DNA from: Granulibacter bethesdensis
GTDB taxonomy: Bacteria > Pseudomonadota > Alphaproteobacteria > Acetobacterales > Acetobacteraceae
Assembly: GCF_001889545.1 (NCBI RefSeq)
Contig: NZ_CP018194.1
Location: 1,090,501-1,154,500, forward strand
DNA: 64,000 nt
Reading direction: 5' to 3'
In this document: positions 26,051-35,244 of the stretch, in pieces
Position numbering within the stretch: the stretch's first letter is position 1
Layout of the letters: the number at the start of each line of letters is the position of its first letter
Made by a program: the position numbers and the translations under genes
Notes under the pieces: model-generated
The model's database searches: none
What the model was told of the DNA's origin: nothing
The model's input: the letters and a program-made list of their open reading frames with translations, nothing else

Positions 26051-26893
26051 ATGACCGGGCAGGCGACGAATGCGGCCTCATCGTCGTCTGGAAAATGGCG
26101 TGATTTGCGCCTGCGTTTGCTGTCGGCGGCAGTTATGGCCCCGCTTGCCTTGGCCTGTCTGTATGAAGGCAGGCTGTTCTGGGCAGTGCTGATGGGTATT
26201 GCCGCTCTTGGCATCTCCCTTGAGTGGGTCCGGCTCTGCGGGGCGAAGGAGCGAGCCTGGCCGGGCAGTGGTGTTCCCCTCTTCATCCTGCTGGGTGGAG
26301 GAATTGCTGTTGCTCATCACGTCGTTACCGGTCTGATCGTCCTGCTGATAGGCGGGGCTTTGATCGTGTGGCTGGGCAGGGCGGCACGGCATCCGCTGAC
26401 GCTTGGTGCGGGGGTGCCTTATCTGGGGGCATGCCTGTTGACGCTGATCTGGCTGCGCTACGACCCGGTGGTGGGCAGGGCCAATGTTCTGTTTCTGGTC
26501 ATCAGCGTCTGGGCCAGCGATATTGGAGCCTATCTTGCGGGACGTCTGATCGGGGGAGCAAAGCTCGCTCCCTCCATATCACCCGGCAAGACATGGAGCG
26601 GTGCTGTTGGTGGCGTTGTGGCTGCGATGGGGACGGGGCTGGCCATTGCGCCGGTGCTGCATTCCGGGCCTGCTATCGGCGCGCTCTGGGTTGCCTGTCT
26701 GATCGCGGTGGTGTCACAGGGTGGCGATCTTCTGGAGAGCGGCTTGAAACGCCGTTTTGGAGTCAAAGATTCCGGAACACTGATTCCGGGTCATGGTGGT
26801 CTTCTGGACCGTCTGGATGGGTTGCTGACGGCGGCGCCAGTGGTGGCTGTGCTGGCGGCGTTGTTGGGGCGAGGAGTGGCAGTGTGGCAATAA
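26051..26893 (+). CDS. cdsA: Phosphatidate cytidylyltransferase (CDP-diacylglycerol synthase)
   Basis: The 280-residue inner-membrane enzyme makes CDP-diacylglycerol, precursor of all phospholipids. About eight hydrophobic segments are seen. The family signature is present near the end: SVWASDIGAYLAGRLIGG, SPGKTWSGAVGGV and GDLLESGLKRRFGVKDSG...LIPGHGGLLDRLDG, with the metal-binding Asp residues. Its last 10 bases overlap the dxr start. Confidence 0.93.
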   Translation: MTGQATNAASSSSGKWRDLRLRLLSAAVMAPLALACLYEGRLFWAVLMGIAALGISLEWVRLCGAKERAWPGSGVPLFILLGGGIAVAHHVVTGLIVLLIGGALIVWLGRAARHPLTLGAGVPYLGACLLTLIWLRYDPVVGRANVLFLVISVWASDIGAYLAGRLIGGAKLAPSISPGKTWSGAVGGVVAAMGTGLAIAPVLHSGPAIGALWVACLIAVVSQGGDLLESGLKRRFGVKDSGTLIPGHGGLLDRLDGLLTAAPVVAVLAALLGRGVAVWQ

Positions 26894-28101
26894 CCAGACG
26901 GGCAGTGGTTCCGGGTCTGAAAGATCAGGTCGATGAGGCGGCAGGTCCGCGCTCGATCACCATTCTTGGTAGTACCGGCAGCATTGGAACACAAACCATT
27001 GAGTTGCTGGGGGATCGCCGTCGCTATCAGGTGAAAGCGTTGGTGGGCGGAAAAAATGCCGCTTTGCTGGCGGATCAGGCGCTGGCGCTGGGGGCGGAGC
27101 TGGCCGTGATTGCCGATCAGGATTCCTATCCGGTGTTGAAGGAGCGTCTGGCAGGCAGTGGTATTGCCAGTGGCTGCGGTCCTGATGCGGTGGTCGAGGC
27201 CGCTGCGCTGGAGGCTGACTGGACCATGGCGGCGATCACAGGTGCTGCCGGATTGCCACCGACACTGGAAGCCATCAGGCGCGGCCGGAGCGTTGCTCTG
27301 GCCAATAAGGAGGCGCTGGTCTGTGCGGGCGATGTAATGTTGCGTGCGGTCGAGCAGGCTGGAGCAACCTTGCTGCCGGTTGATTCCGAGCATAATGCAA
27401 TTTTTCAGGCGCTGGCTGATGGCAACATCACACGACTGGACAAGATCGTCTTGACGGCATCCGGCGGGCCTTTCCGGACCGCGAGCCTTGAGGAGATGAA
27501 AGCAGCGACACCGGAACGGGCCTTGAAACATCCGGTCTGGTCGATGGGGGCCAAAATCTCCATCGACAGCGCGACCATGATGAATAAAGGTCTGGAAATC
27601 ATTGAGGCTGCAAGATTATTTTCTCTGACTGAAGATCGTATCGGTGTGTTGGTCCATCCGCAATCGGTGGTGCATGGGCTGGTTTATTATCAGGATGGCA
27701 GTGTTCTGGCGCAGCTTGGATCACCGGATATGCGGATTCCGATCGCCCATACGCTCGCATGGCCAGGGCGGGTAGAAACACAGGCGCGGCGCCTTGATCT
27801 GGCAGCTGTGTCGCGGCTCGATTTCGAGGAGCCTGATGTGGTCAGATTTCCCGCTCTGCGTCTGGCCCGCGAAGTTCTGCGTGCCGGGGGAGGCGCTCCG
27901 GCGATCTACTCGGCTGCCAATGAGATCGCAGTGGATGCATTTTTGAATAAACGCATTGGCTTCCTGGATATTGCTGAGACAGTGGATAAAACACTTCAGC
28001 ATCTGGGCGCCCCTGCCGTGGAAACGCTGGAAGCAGTGTTCGCGGTTGATGCAGAAGCCCGCCGGGTTGCGGCATCCCTGACGCAGTCCTGCGCCGCCTG
28101 A
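26884..28101 (+). CDS. dxr: 1-deoxy-D-xylulose 5-phosphate reductoisomerase
   Basis: The 405-residue enzyme carries out the first committed step of the non-mevalonate isoprenoid pathway, producing MEP with NADPH and a divalent metal. The start is a GTG at 26884, supported by GAGGAG at 26871-26876 and 7 bases spacing, and overlaps cdsA by 10 bases. Features are the NADPH motif SITILGSTGSIGTQTIEL, LANKEALVCAG, the metal/substrate site LLPVDSEHNAIFQ, TASGGPFR, and HPVWSMGAKISIDSATMMNKG. It supplies IPP for the nearby uppS product. Confidence 0.95.
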   Translation: MAITRRAVVPGLKDQVDEAAGPRSITILGSTGSIGTQTIELLGDRRRYQVKALVGGKNAALLADQALALGAELAVIADQDSYPVLKERLAGSGIASGCGPDAVVEAAALEADWTMAAITGAAGLPPTLEAIRRGRSVALANKEALVCAGDVMLRAVEQAGATLLPVDSEHNAIFQALADGNITRLDKIVLTASGGPFRTASLEEMKAATPERALKHPVWSMGAKISIDSATMMNKGLEIIEAARLFSLTEDRIGVLVHPQSVVHGLVYYQDGSVLAQLGSPDMRIPIAHTLAWPGRVETQARRLDLAAVSRLDFEEPDVVRFPALRLAREVLRAGGGAPAIYSAANEIAVDAFLNKRIGFLDIAETVDKTLQHLGAPAVETLEAVFAVDAEARRVAASLTQSCAA

Positions 28102-28119
28102 GACGAAAAAGAGGCTTTT

Positions 28120-29250
28120 ATGCTGTCTGAAACCATCCGCACTGTCCTGTCTTTCGTTGTCGTTCTGGGCGTGCTCGTATTCGTCCACGAGATGGGCCAT
28201 TATCTGGCCGCCCGGATCAGCGGTATTTATATCGAAGCCTTCTCGATTGGCTTCGGTAAGCCATTGGTGAAATGGCGGGATCGGCGGGGCTGTGAGTGGC
28301 GGCTGTGCTGGCTGCCGCTGGGCGGATACGTGAAGATGTACGGCATGGAGCGTCCGGGTGAAAATCCGGGTGCAGATCAGTCAGGTCATGCCGGCTCCCC
28401 GCCTGTGCATCCGCCTCGGCCTGGGATGGCTTTTTTTGAAAAATCAGTTGGTTCGCGGGCATTTGTAGTAGCTGCTGGACCGCTGGCCAATGCTCTTCTG
28501 GCGATTGTGCTGTTTGCGGCGCTGTTCATGACGGCAGGGCGGCAGATTCCTTTGCCGGTGGTCGGAGAGGTGCTGCCTCAATCCGCTGCAGCTGAGGCAG
28601 GACTTCAGCATGATGACCGTATCGTTGCTATTGACGGTATGCAGGTCAGCCGGTTCGAGGATATCCAGCATTCTGTGGTGGAGCACCCGAACCAGCGTCT
28701 GGTTCTGAGCGTCGAGCGGGGCGGGAAGGAAATCACCATCCCGGTGACGCCCCATGCCAAGGTGACGGACGGCCTCACGATCGGTGTTCTGGGGATCGGT
28801 GCCGGTGCCGTGACTGTGGAGCGTATGGCGCCGGGGCAGGCCATTGTTCAGGGTGTGGTACAGACATGGACGGAAACCGGGAATATCCTCTCCGGCGTCT
28901 GGCAGATGATCACCGGTCAGCGCAGCGCGAAAGAGTTGGGTGGCCCGCTGGCTATCGCACGGATTTCCGGGCAGGTGGCGCAGTTGGGTGTCCCAAGCCT
29001 TATTTCCCTGATGGCATTGCTGTCGATTAATCTTGGCCTGATCAATCTCTTCCCGATCCCCATTCTGGATGGAGGACACCTCGTGTTTTTCCTGATCGAG
29101 GCGATCCGGGGACGGCCGATGCCACCCCATGCACAGGAATATGGCCTGAAAGCGGGATTTTTGCTTCTGGCGACCTTGTTCATCTTTGTGACATGGAATG
29201 ATCTGGCGCGGATGGGTTTGTTTCACTGGTTTTCCCATCTGATCGGCTAA
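28120..29250 (+). CDS. rseP: Site-2 intramembrane zinc metalloprotease
   Basis: The 376-residue membrane protease has the active-site HExxH as VFVHEMGHYLAAR (residues about 21-33), the second ligand motif in NLFPIPILDGGHLVFFLIEA, a single PDZ domain in the middle (VVGEVLPQSAAAEAGLQHDDRIVAI), and about four transmembrane segments. In E. coli RseP cleaves the anti-sigma-E factor; here the single PDZ and the location just before bamA fit envelope stress control or signal-peptide clearance. The ribosome site AAAGAGG precedes the ATG. Confidence 0.93.
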   Translation: MLSETIRTVLSFVVVLGVLVFVHEMGHYLAARISGIYIEAFSIGFGKPLVKWRDRRGCEWRLCWLPLGGYVKMYGMERPGENPGADQSGHAGSPPVHPPRPGMAFFEKSVGSRAFVVAAGPLANALLAIVLFAALFMTAGRQIPLPVVGEVLPQSAAAEAGLQHDDRIVAIDGMQVSRFEDIQHSVVEHPNQRLVLSVERGGKEITIPVTPHAKVTDGLTIGVLGIGAGAVTVERMAPGQAIVQGVVQTWTETGNILSGVWQMITGQRSAKELGGPLAIARISGQVAQLGVPSLISLMALLSINLGLINLFPIPILDGGHLVFFLIEAIRGRPMPPHAQEYGLKAGFLLLATLFIFVTWNDLARMGLFHWFSHLIG

Positions 29251-29449
29251 AGCTATGGGGAGCGTTCTCTCAAAGACGCAGTCCGTGCTGAATATTCCGA
29301 ATGTGCACAGTGTGATGCAAGTCGCTATAGCGTGTTGCGCTGCACTGGGGTAGCTAGGCCAGCTGATGGTCCGGCGGCCTGTGCTCCGACCATGCTCAAT
29401 GATCTGTATGGTTGCCCTGTCTGCGGCAACTCGTTCGAGGGGGTACGCC

Positions 29450-31858
29450 TTGAGATTGAATCGTGCTGCGTTGCTCGCCACGACCTGCCTGTTGCCGATG
29501 GCGCTGGATCGCGTCGCGATGGCGCAGACAGGGCGTAATTCATCAGGAGCTGTGCCGCCCCATGCAGGAGGAAAGCGGCAGGCTTATCCGGTCAAGGCTG
29601 CCTCCCGTTCCGGTTTGATCGAAACAATCCAGATCGAGGGTAATCACCGGATCGAAACCGGCACGATTTTGTCATATATGGCTGTGCAGCCCGGTGACCC
29701 GTTTGATCCGGAGCGAATCGATCACAGCCTCAAGACCCTGTATGCGACCGGTCTGTTTTCCGACGTGAAGCTGGACCGCCAGGGGAATACTCTTGTCGTG
29801 AAGCTCGTTGAGAACCCGATTATCAACCGGGTTGCCTTCGAGGGGAACCACAAGCTGACCGATGAACAACTGCGCAAGATCGTGCAGCTTCGCCAGCGTG
29901 CTGTGTTCACGCCTCTTCAGGCTCAGGCTGACCGTCAGGCCATTCTGGCCGCCTATGCGGGCAGCGGGCGGTTCGCCGCTTCTGTCGAGCCGAAGATTGT
30001 GCGTCTGCCTGATAATCGTGTGGATGTGATTTATGAAATCACGGAAGGTGACGCCACGCTGATCAGCCGTATCGCCTTTGTCGGCAACAAGGCCTTCAGT
30101 GAAGGCCGCCTGCGGGAAGTGGTGGATAGCCGTGAAACGCGCTGGTGGCGGTTCCTGTCCAGTTCCGACACGTATAATCCTGAACGGATCAACTACGACA
30201 AGGAACTGCTTCGCCGCTTCTACCTTCAGAACGGCTATGTCGATTTCAAGGTCCGCGACGCCCATGCGGAACTGTCGCAGGATCGCAAATCCTTTTTCAT
30301 CACCTATGTCGTGGATGAAGGGGAGCGCTACAAGGTCGGCAAGATTACGGTTGAATCGAAGCTGCGCCATGTGAAGGGCGATACGCTGCTGGGTGATATC
30401 ACTTTGCGCAGTGGTCACTGGTATGACGGTGATGCGGTGGAGCAATCGGTTCAGGCCATCAGCGATGATGTGCAGAACCGTGGATATGCCTTCGTTCAGG
30501 TCAAGCCTCGTATCCTGCGTCATCCCGAGACTCATATCGTTGATCTGGTGTTTGACGTGACTGAGGGGCCGCGTGTCTATGTCGAGCGGATCGACATCAG
30601 CGGTAATACCCGCACCAAGGACAAGGTCATCCGTCGCGAATTCCGCCTTGCGGAAGGCGATGCCTACAATGCCGCCAATGTGCGCCGCAGCCGTGCCCGG
30701 CTTGAAAATCTGGGTTATTTCAACTCGGTTGATATCTCCCAGTCTCCGGGCAGCACGGCGGACCGGGTGGTTCTGAACGGGCGTGTCTCGGAAAAATCCA
30801 CGGGTGAACTGACCCTTGGCGGCGGTTTCTCGACCACGGCTGGTGCATTGCTGAACGTTGGTCTGCGTGAACGCAACTTTATCGGTTCAGGTATTGACGC
30901 CGGTATCAGCGGCGTCATCGCCCAGGCACAGAGCCAGGCCAATTTGAACGTGACCGATCCTTACTTCCTGGATCGGAATCTGGTCGCAGGTGTTGATCTG
31001 TATCACACCTCTCTTGATAACCGGTACACCGGTATCGCGTTGTATAGCGAGCGCAGGACGGGTGCTTCGGCCCGGATGGGATATGCGTTCAACGAACATC
31101 TGCGCCAGAGCTGGGATTACTCGATCACCACCCGTTCTGTTTATAATGTGGCGACCAATGCGAGTATCTTTATTCGCGATCAGGTCGGATCATCCCTGCT
31201 GTCGCAGATTGGACAGACTTTTACGATTGATTATCGTGACAGCGTGGTGAACCCCCATACCGGCTTTGTCGTCCGGTTTGGTCTTGATTACGCCGGTATC
31301 GGCGGTGGCGTGAATTATGTCCGTGGCAAACTGGACGGCAGCTATTACATCCCGCTGGATTATTTCTCCGGCAATCACCTTTGGGGGATCGCTCTGACGG
31401 CCGGGGCGGGATATCTCTATTCTCCGGATGATAATGAACGCATCATCGACCACTTCTTCATGGGCGGCGCCAATCTCCGCGGCTTCATGTCGGGTGGCGC
31501 TGGTCCGCATGACTCGGTCTCCCGCGATAGCCTTGGTGGTCGTTTGCTGGTGACCCAGTCTACGGAGCTACGGTTCCCGCTCCCGATTTCTGCCGATCTC
31601 GGCCTGTCCGGTCGCGCTTTCGTGGATATCGGCAGTCTGACACAGGCGGCCAATAAGCGCACTGCTGCTGCGTTGGCCTCCATGGGCGGCAGTCCCGGCC
31701 AGTTAAACGATGATGGCATCATCCGTGTGGGTGCCGGTGTCGGCGTGTCCTGGCAAACGCCTTTCGGCCTTATCAATCTTGACGTGGCGGCCCCAGTGTC
31801 TAAGGGACCCTACGATCAGACCCAGATTTTCCGCTTCGGTTTCGGCACGAGGTTCTAG
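29450..31858 (+). CDS. bamA: Outer membrane protein assembly factor BamA
   Basis: BamA inserts beta-barrel proteins into the outer membrane. A TTG start at 29450 with GAGGGGG (29437-29443) gives 802 residues beginning LRLNRAALLATTCLLPMALD, a good signal peptide with cleavage near VAMAQ. In-frame ATGs at 29366, 29399 and 29408 lack a ribosome site and would place odd residues before the signal. Five POTRA repeats follow (for example IETIQIEGNHRIETGTI and INRVAFEGNHKLTDEQL), then a 16-strand barrel with VRGF-type loop seen as GGANLRGFMSGG and the terminal FRFGFGTRF, the C-terminal Phe signal. The stop overlaps the next start by one base. Confidence 0.93.
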   Translation: MRLNRAALLATTCLLPMALDRVAMAQTGRNSSGAVPPHAGGKRQAYPVKAASRSGLIETIQIEGNHRIETGTILSYMAVQPGDPFDPERIDHSLKTLYATGLFSDVKLDRQGNTLVVKLVENPIINRVAFEGNHKLTDEQLRKIVQLRQRAVFTPLQAQADRQAILAAYAGSGRFAASVEPKIVRLPDNRVDVIYEITEGDATLISRIAFVGNKAFSEGRLREVVDSRETRWWRFLSSSDTYNPERINYDKELLRRFYLQNGYVDFKVRDAHAELSQDRKSFFITYVVDEGERYKVGKITVESKLRHVKGDTLLGDITLRSGHWYDGDAVEQSVQAISDDVQNRGYAFVQVKPRILRHPETHIVDLVFDVTEGPRVYVERIDISGNTRTKDKVIRREFRLAEGDAYNAANVRRSRARLENLGYFNSVDISQSPGSTADRVVLNGRVSEKSTGELTLGGGFSTTAGALLNVGLRERNFIGSGIDAGISGVIAQAQSQANLNVTDPYFLDRNLVAGVDLYHTSLDNRYTGIALYSERRTGASARMGYAFNEHLRQSWDYSITTRSVYNVATNASIFIRDQVGSSLLSQIGQTFTIDYRDSVVNPHTGFVVRFGLDYAGIGGGVNYVRGKLDGSYYIPLDYFSGNHLWGIALTAGAGYLYSPDDNERIIDHFFMGGANLRGFMSGGAGPHDSVSRDSLGGRLLVTQSTELRFPLPISADLGLSGRAFVDIGSLTQAANKRTAAALASMGGSPGQLNDDGIIRVGAGVGVSWQTPFGLINLDVAAPVSKGPYDQTQIFRFGFGTRF

Positions 31859-32763
31859 TGCAAACAAAACGTCAGACGTTCGCTTCCGCCCTGCTGGCTG
31901 CGGCGATTATCCTGCCTTCCGCTCCTCTTTGGGCGCAGGGCTACTTTATACCGGGACAGCAGAAAGGCGCTGCAGCCGGACCCGGGCCGCGTGCCCGTCC
32001 TGCTGCCCCTCCTGTGCAGGCTCCCCCGTCCTCTGACGAGATGGCCGGGCAGCCGCAGGAGCAGGGTGAACCGCCTCTGCCGCAGATTCCGCTGCCACCG
32101 GTGCCGGAGCTTCCCAAGCTGACCAAGGGCACTCAGCCCCCCGCTGCAATTGTCGGTGTTCTGGGTGTGCCGGAAGTCATGCGTGGCTCGACCGCTGCCC
32201 AGCAGGTGGAGCGGGTGATCGGGGGGCGCCGCAACGAACTGGCGGCTGATGCGCAGAAGGAACAGCAGGTTTGGCGACAGATGCAGCAGCAGATCCAGGC
32301 GGATCGTGGCAAGCTGTCAGTCGATCAGCTACGCAACCGTGAGCGTGCGTTGCAGGAACGTGTGCAGGAAGCCCAGCGGAAATTCCGTGACCGCAACCGC
32401 ACCATCCAGTTGGCCGCACAGGTTTCGCTTGGCCAGATCGAGCGTACCCTGATCGCGGTTATCCGTCAGGTGGCAGAAAGCCGGAACATGAATCTGGTTC
32501 TGCACCGTGCGCAGGTCGCGTTGAACGTGAATGAGTTCGATATCACCAAGGAAGTGATCGACCAGCTGAACAAGATTCTGCCGGAAGTGATCATTCCGCC
32601 GCCGGGCAAGGTGCCGACTGAAGAAGACGCGAAGTTGCCAAAGAGTGTTCTGGATGCAGCCGTGAAGGTGAATGCAGCCGATCCGTCTGAACCAGCGAAG
32701 AAGACCAATCAGGCTCCGCCTGCTTCGGCCCAGCCCTCAGCCAAGCCTCCGGCAAAGAAGTAA
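31858..32763 (+). CDS. OmpH/Skp-family periplasmic chaperone, extended
   Basis: The GTG at 31858 overlaps the bamA stop and yields 301 residues with a signal peptide (FASALLAAAIILPSAPLWAQ). Residues about 95-245 match the OmpH/Skp domain: a beta segment (AIVGVLGVPEVMRGSTAAQQ), long charged coiled-coil helices (QQVWRQMQQQIQADRGK ... ERVQEAQRKFRDRN) and a closing segment ALNVNEFDITKEVIDQLNKI. Skp holds unfolded outer-membrane proteins on the way to BamA. It is longer than E. coli Skp (161) because of Pro-rich stretches at residues 30-90 and at the C-terminus. Confidence 0.87.
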   Translation: MQTKRQTFASALLAAAIILPSAPLWAQGYFIPGQQKGAAAGPGPRARPAAPPVQAPPSSDEMAGQPQEQGEPPLPQIPLPPVPELPKLTKGTQPPAAIVGVLGVPEVMRGSTAAQQVERVIGGRRNELAADAQKEQQVWRQMQQQIQADRGKLSVDQLRNRERALQERVQEAQRKFRDRNRTIQLAAQVSLGQIERTLIAVIRQVAESRNMNLVLHRAQVALNVNEFDITKEVIDQLNKILPEVIIPPPGKVPTEEDAKLPKSVLDAAVKVNAADPSEPAKKTNQAPPASAQPSAKPPAKK

Positions 32764-32770
32764 GGATATC

Positions 32771-33796
32771 ATGAGCGTGCAGGCAGTCGTCGGTGATCCG
32801 CGGTTTTTTACGCGGAGCGGTCCGTATGACATCGCAGCGGTGGCCGAGGCAGTAGGCGCCTCTATCCCCTCTGGCTGCACGTTGTCCCTGACGGGGGTGG
32901 CTCCGCTTCAGATCGCCGGGCCTTCCGAGGTCAGCTTTCTGGATAACCGGCGCTATGCCGATGCGCTGGAGCAGACTCGTGCCGGGGCCGTGATCATTAA
33001 GGCGGATATGCTTGATCGGGTGCCTGCCGGTGTGATTGCTCTGGTGGTGCCGGAGCCTTATCTGGCATGGGCCCGGGTTGCAGCATTGTTTTATCCTCTG
33101 CCGCCGGCGCAGCCAGGTGTTCATCCCTCCGCCGTGGTGGATGAAACTGCGTGCATTGATCCCTCTGCCCAGATCGGGCCGCTCGCGGTGATTGAAGCAG
33201 GGGTGGAGATCGGCCCGGATTGCCGTATTGCCGCGCATGCGGTGATCGGGGCAGGCGTCAGGATGGGACGTGGTTGCCGCATCGGCTCCCATGCCAGTCT
33301 GAGCCATGCCATTCTGGGCGATCGGGTCTATGTCTATCCCGGCGTGCGGATCGGGCAGGACGGGTTTGGCTTTGCGCCGTCTCCGCAAGGGTTCGTGACC
33401 GTGCCGCAGCTTGGCCGCGTCATACTTGAAAACGATGTCGAGGTTGGGGCGAACAGCACCATCGACCGTGGTTCCATGCATGACACGGTGATCGGTGCTG
33501 GGTCACGCCTCGATAATCTGGTGATGATCGCCCATAACGTCCGGATGGGACGGGCCTGTGTGATCGTAGCCCAGGTTGGCATCTCCGGCTCGACGACATT
33601 GGGTGATCATGTGGTTCTGGCAGGGCAGGCTGGACTGATCGGACATTTGAAGATCGGCTCCGGTGCGCGTATCGGTGCGCAGGCGGGGGTGATGGCTGAT
33701 GTCCCGGCTGGGGCCGAGATCATGGGGTCTCCGGCTCAGCCGGTAAAGGATTTCTTTCGCCAGATTGCGACGTTACGGCGGCTTGCCCGCAGATAA
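32771..33796 (+). CDS. lpxD: UDP-3-O-acyl-glucosamine N-acyltransferase
   Basis: The 341-residue enzyme adds the second acyl chain in lipid A synthesis. N-terminal uridine-binding domain (residues 1-110, SFLDNRRYADALEQT), then a left-handed beta-helix of hexapeptide repeats (IGPLAVIEAGVEIGPDCRI and so on) with the catalytic His region LVMIAHNVRMGR and the end GVMADVPAGAEIMGSPAQP. It starts 7 bases after the Skp-like gene, in the usual bamA-skp-lpxD-fabZ-lpxA order. Confidence 0.95.
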   Translation: MSVQAVVGDPRFFTRSGPYDIAAVAEAVGASIPSGCTLSLTGVAPLQIAGPSEVSFLDNRRYADALEQTRAGAVIIKADMLDRVPAGVIALVVPEPYLAWARVAALFYPLPPAQPGVHPSAVVDETACIDPSAQIGPLAVIEAGVEIGPDCRIAAHAVIGAGVRMGRGCRIGSHASLSHAILGDRVYVYPGVRIGQDGFGFAPSPQGFVTVPQLGRVILENDVEVGANSTIDRGSMHDTVIGAGSRLDNLVMIAHNVRMGRACVIVAQVGISGSTTLGDHVVLAGQAGLIGHLKIGSGARIGAQAGVMADVPAGAEIMGSPAQPVKDFFRQIATLRRLARR

Positions 33797-33826
33797 GGCA
33801 CAAGACGTGCCAGGGAATTGAGGCTG

Positions 33827-34339
33827 ATGGACCAGAGCGTAACTTCCGAGAACCAGCCGGAAACCGGCGAAGGCCGGACTATTATCGACATTGCGGGTAT
33901 CATGAAGATGATCCCGCACCGCTACCCTTTCCTTCTGGTTGATCGGGTGATCGACATTGTCCGTGGCGAGCGTGGCGTCGGCATCAAGAATGTCACGGCC
34001 AGCGAAAGCCATTTTGCCGGACATTTCCCCAATCATCCGGTGATGCCTGGGGTGCTGATCATCGAGAGCATGGCGCAGACGGCAGCGGTGCTGGTGGTCG
34101 ATGCGCTGGGGACGGATGCTGAAGGGCGCGTTGTTTATTTCATGTCTATCGAGGGCGCGAAATTCCGCCGCCCGGTAGTACCGGGGGACCAGTTGCGGAT
34201 TGAGTGCGAGCGCTTGCAGCATCGTGGCAATGTCTGGAAATTCCGTGGCACAGCCCGTGTGGATGGGCAGATCGTTGCGGAGGCCAGTTTTGCAGCCATG
34301 ATCCTGCGGCCTTCTCCGGCCCAGCAGGCCGGGGCGTGA
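33827..34339 (+). CDS. fabZ: 3-hydroxyacyl-[ACP] dehydratase
   Basis: The 170-residue hot-dog-fold enzyme dehydrates beta-hydroxyacyl-ACP in fatty acid synthesis and competes with LpxA for hydroxyacyl-ACP. Motifs are IMKMIPHRYPFLLVDRV, the catalytic His in HFAGHFPNHPVMPGVLIIESMAQ with the Glu, and FRRPVVPGDQL. The ATG at 33827 follows TTGAGG; its stop overlaps the lpxA start (TGATG). Confidence 0.95.
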   Translation: MDQSVTSENQPETGEGRTIIDIAGIMKMIPHRYPFLLVDRVIDIVRGERGVGIKNVTASESHFAGHFPNHPVMPGVLIIESMAQTAAVLVVDALGTDAEGRVVYFMSIEGAKFRRPVVPGDQLRIECERLQHRGNVWKFRGTARVDGQIVAEASFAAMILRPSPAQQAGA

Positions 34340-35199
34340 TGAAGCCAGTGACCGAGTTGAAGCCCCCAGTGATCCATTCCACGATTCACCCCACTGCGAT
34401 CATATCCCCCTCGGCCAAAATCGGGGCAGGGGTCAGTATCGGGCCATTCTGCACCGTGGGACCGGATGTAGAGCTGGCAGATGGTGTGACCCTCGTATCC
34501 CATGTGGTTGTGGATGGTCATACGGTGATCGGGGAGGGTGCAACGCTCTGGCCGTTCTGCTCTGTCGGTCTGGCTCCTCAGGATCTGAAATACCGTGGAG
34601 AGCCGACCCGTACCGAAATCGGTGCCCGCACCCAGATTCGTGAACATTGCACTATTCACCGTGGCACGGTTACGGGCACCGGTCTTACCAAAGTCGGTTC
34701 TGACTGCCTGCTGATGGCAGTGGCGCATGTCGCGCATGATTGCGAAGTTGGTAACAACGTCATCATCGCCAATAATGTGGTGATGGGCGGGCATGTGACC
34801 ATTGGTGACCATGCCGGCATTATGGGGGCCGCGGCGATCCATCAGTTCGTCCGCATCGGTCGTTGTGCCTGGGTGGGCGGTGTTTCTGGTGTTGAGCGTG
34901 ATGTGATCCCGTTCGGCATGGTGATGGGTAATCGCGCATGGCTGGCCGGGCTGAATATCGTCGGCCTGAAGCGCCGGGGCTATGATCGCTCCGAAATTCA
35001 CCGTCTGCGCGCAGCGTTCCGCATCCTTTATCGTGATACCTCGGCCGATGACGGGGTGTTTCAGGAGCGCGTGCAGCGCGTTGCCGCGGAATATGGCGAG
35101 GATCGTCTGATCACGGAGATGCTGGCATTCATCGCGGCTCCCAGCCATCGCGGCCTGATCCGTAATGGCGTGCGTGATGACGGGGCTGAACCAGCCTGA
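34339..35199 (+). CDS. lpxA: UDP-N-acetylglucosamine acyltransferase
   Basis: This 286-residue trimeric beta-helix enzyme starts lipid A synthesis. The hexapeptide repeats begin IHPTAIISPSAKIGAGVSIG; the catalytic His lies in LLMAVAHVAHDCEVGNN, and PQDLKYRGEPT is a conserved LpxA segment. The start codon overlaps the fabZ stop, so both are coupled. The C-terminal helical region (SEIHRLRAAFRILYRD) is present, so the protein is complete. Confidence 0.95.
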   Translation: MKPVTELKPPVIHSTIHPTAIISPSAKIGAGVSIGPFCTVGPDVELADGVTLVSHVVVDGHTVIGEGATLWPFCSVGLAPQDLKYRGEPTRTEIGARTQIREHCTIHRGTVTGTGLTKVGSDCLLMAVAHVAHDCEVGNNVIIANNVVMGGHVTIGDHAGIMGAAAIHQFVRIGRCAWVGGVSGVERDVIPFGMVMGNRAWLAGLNIVGLKRRGYDRSEIHRLRAAFRILYRDTSADDGVFQERVQRVAAEYGEDRLITEMLAFIAAPSHRGLIRNGVRDDGAEPA

Positions 35200-35244
35200 T
35201 CCAGTATGTCCCATGTCACTGAGGCTGGTCTTGAAGGAGGTCTC

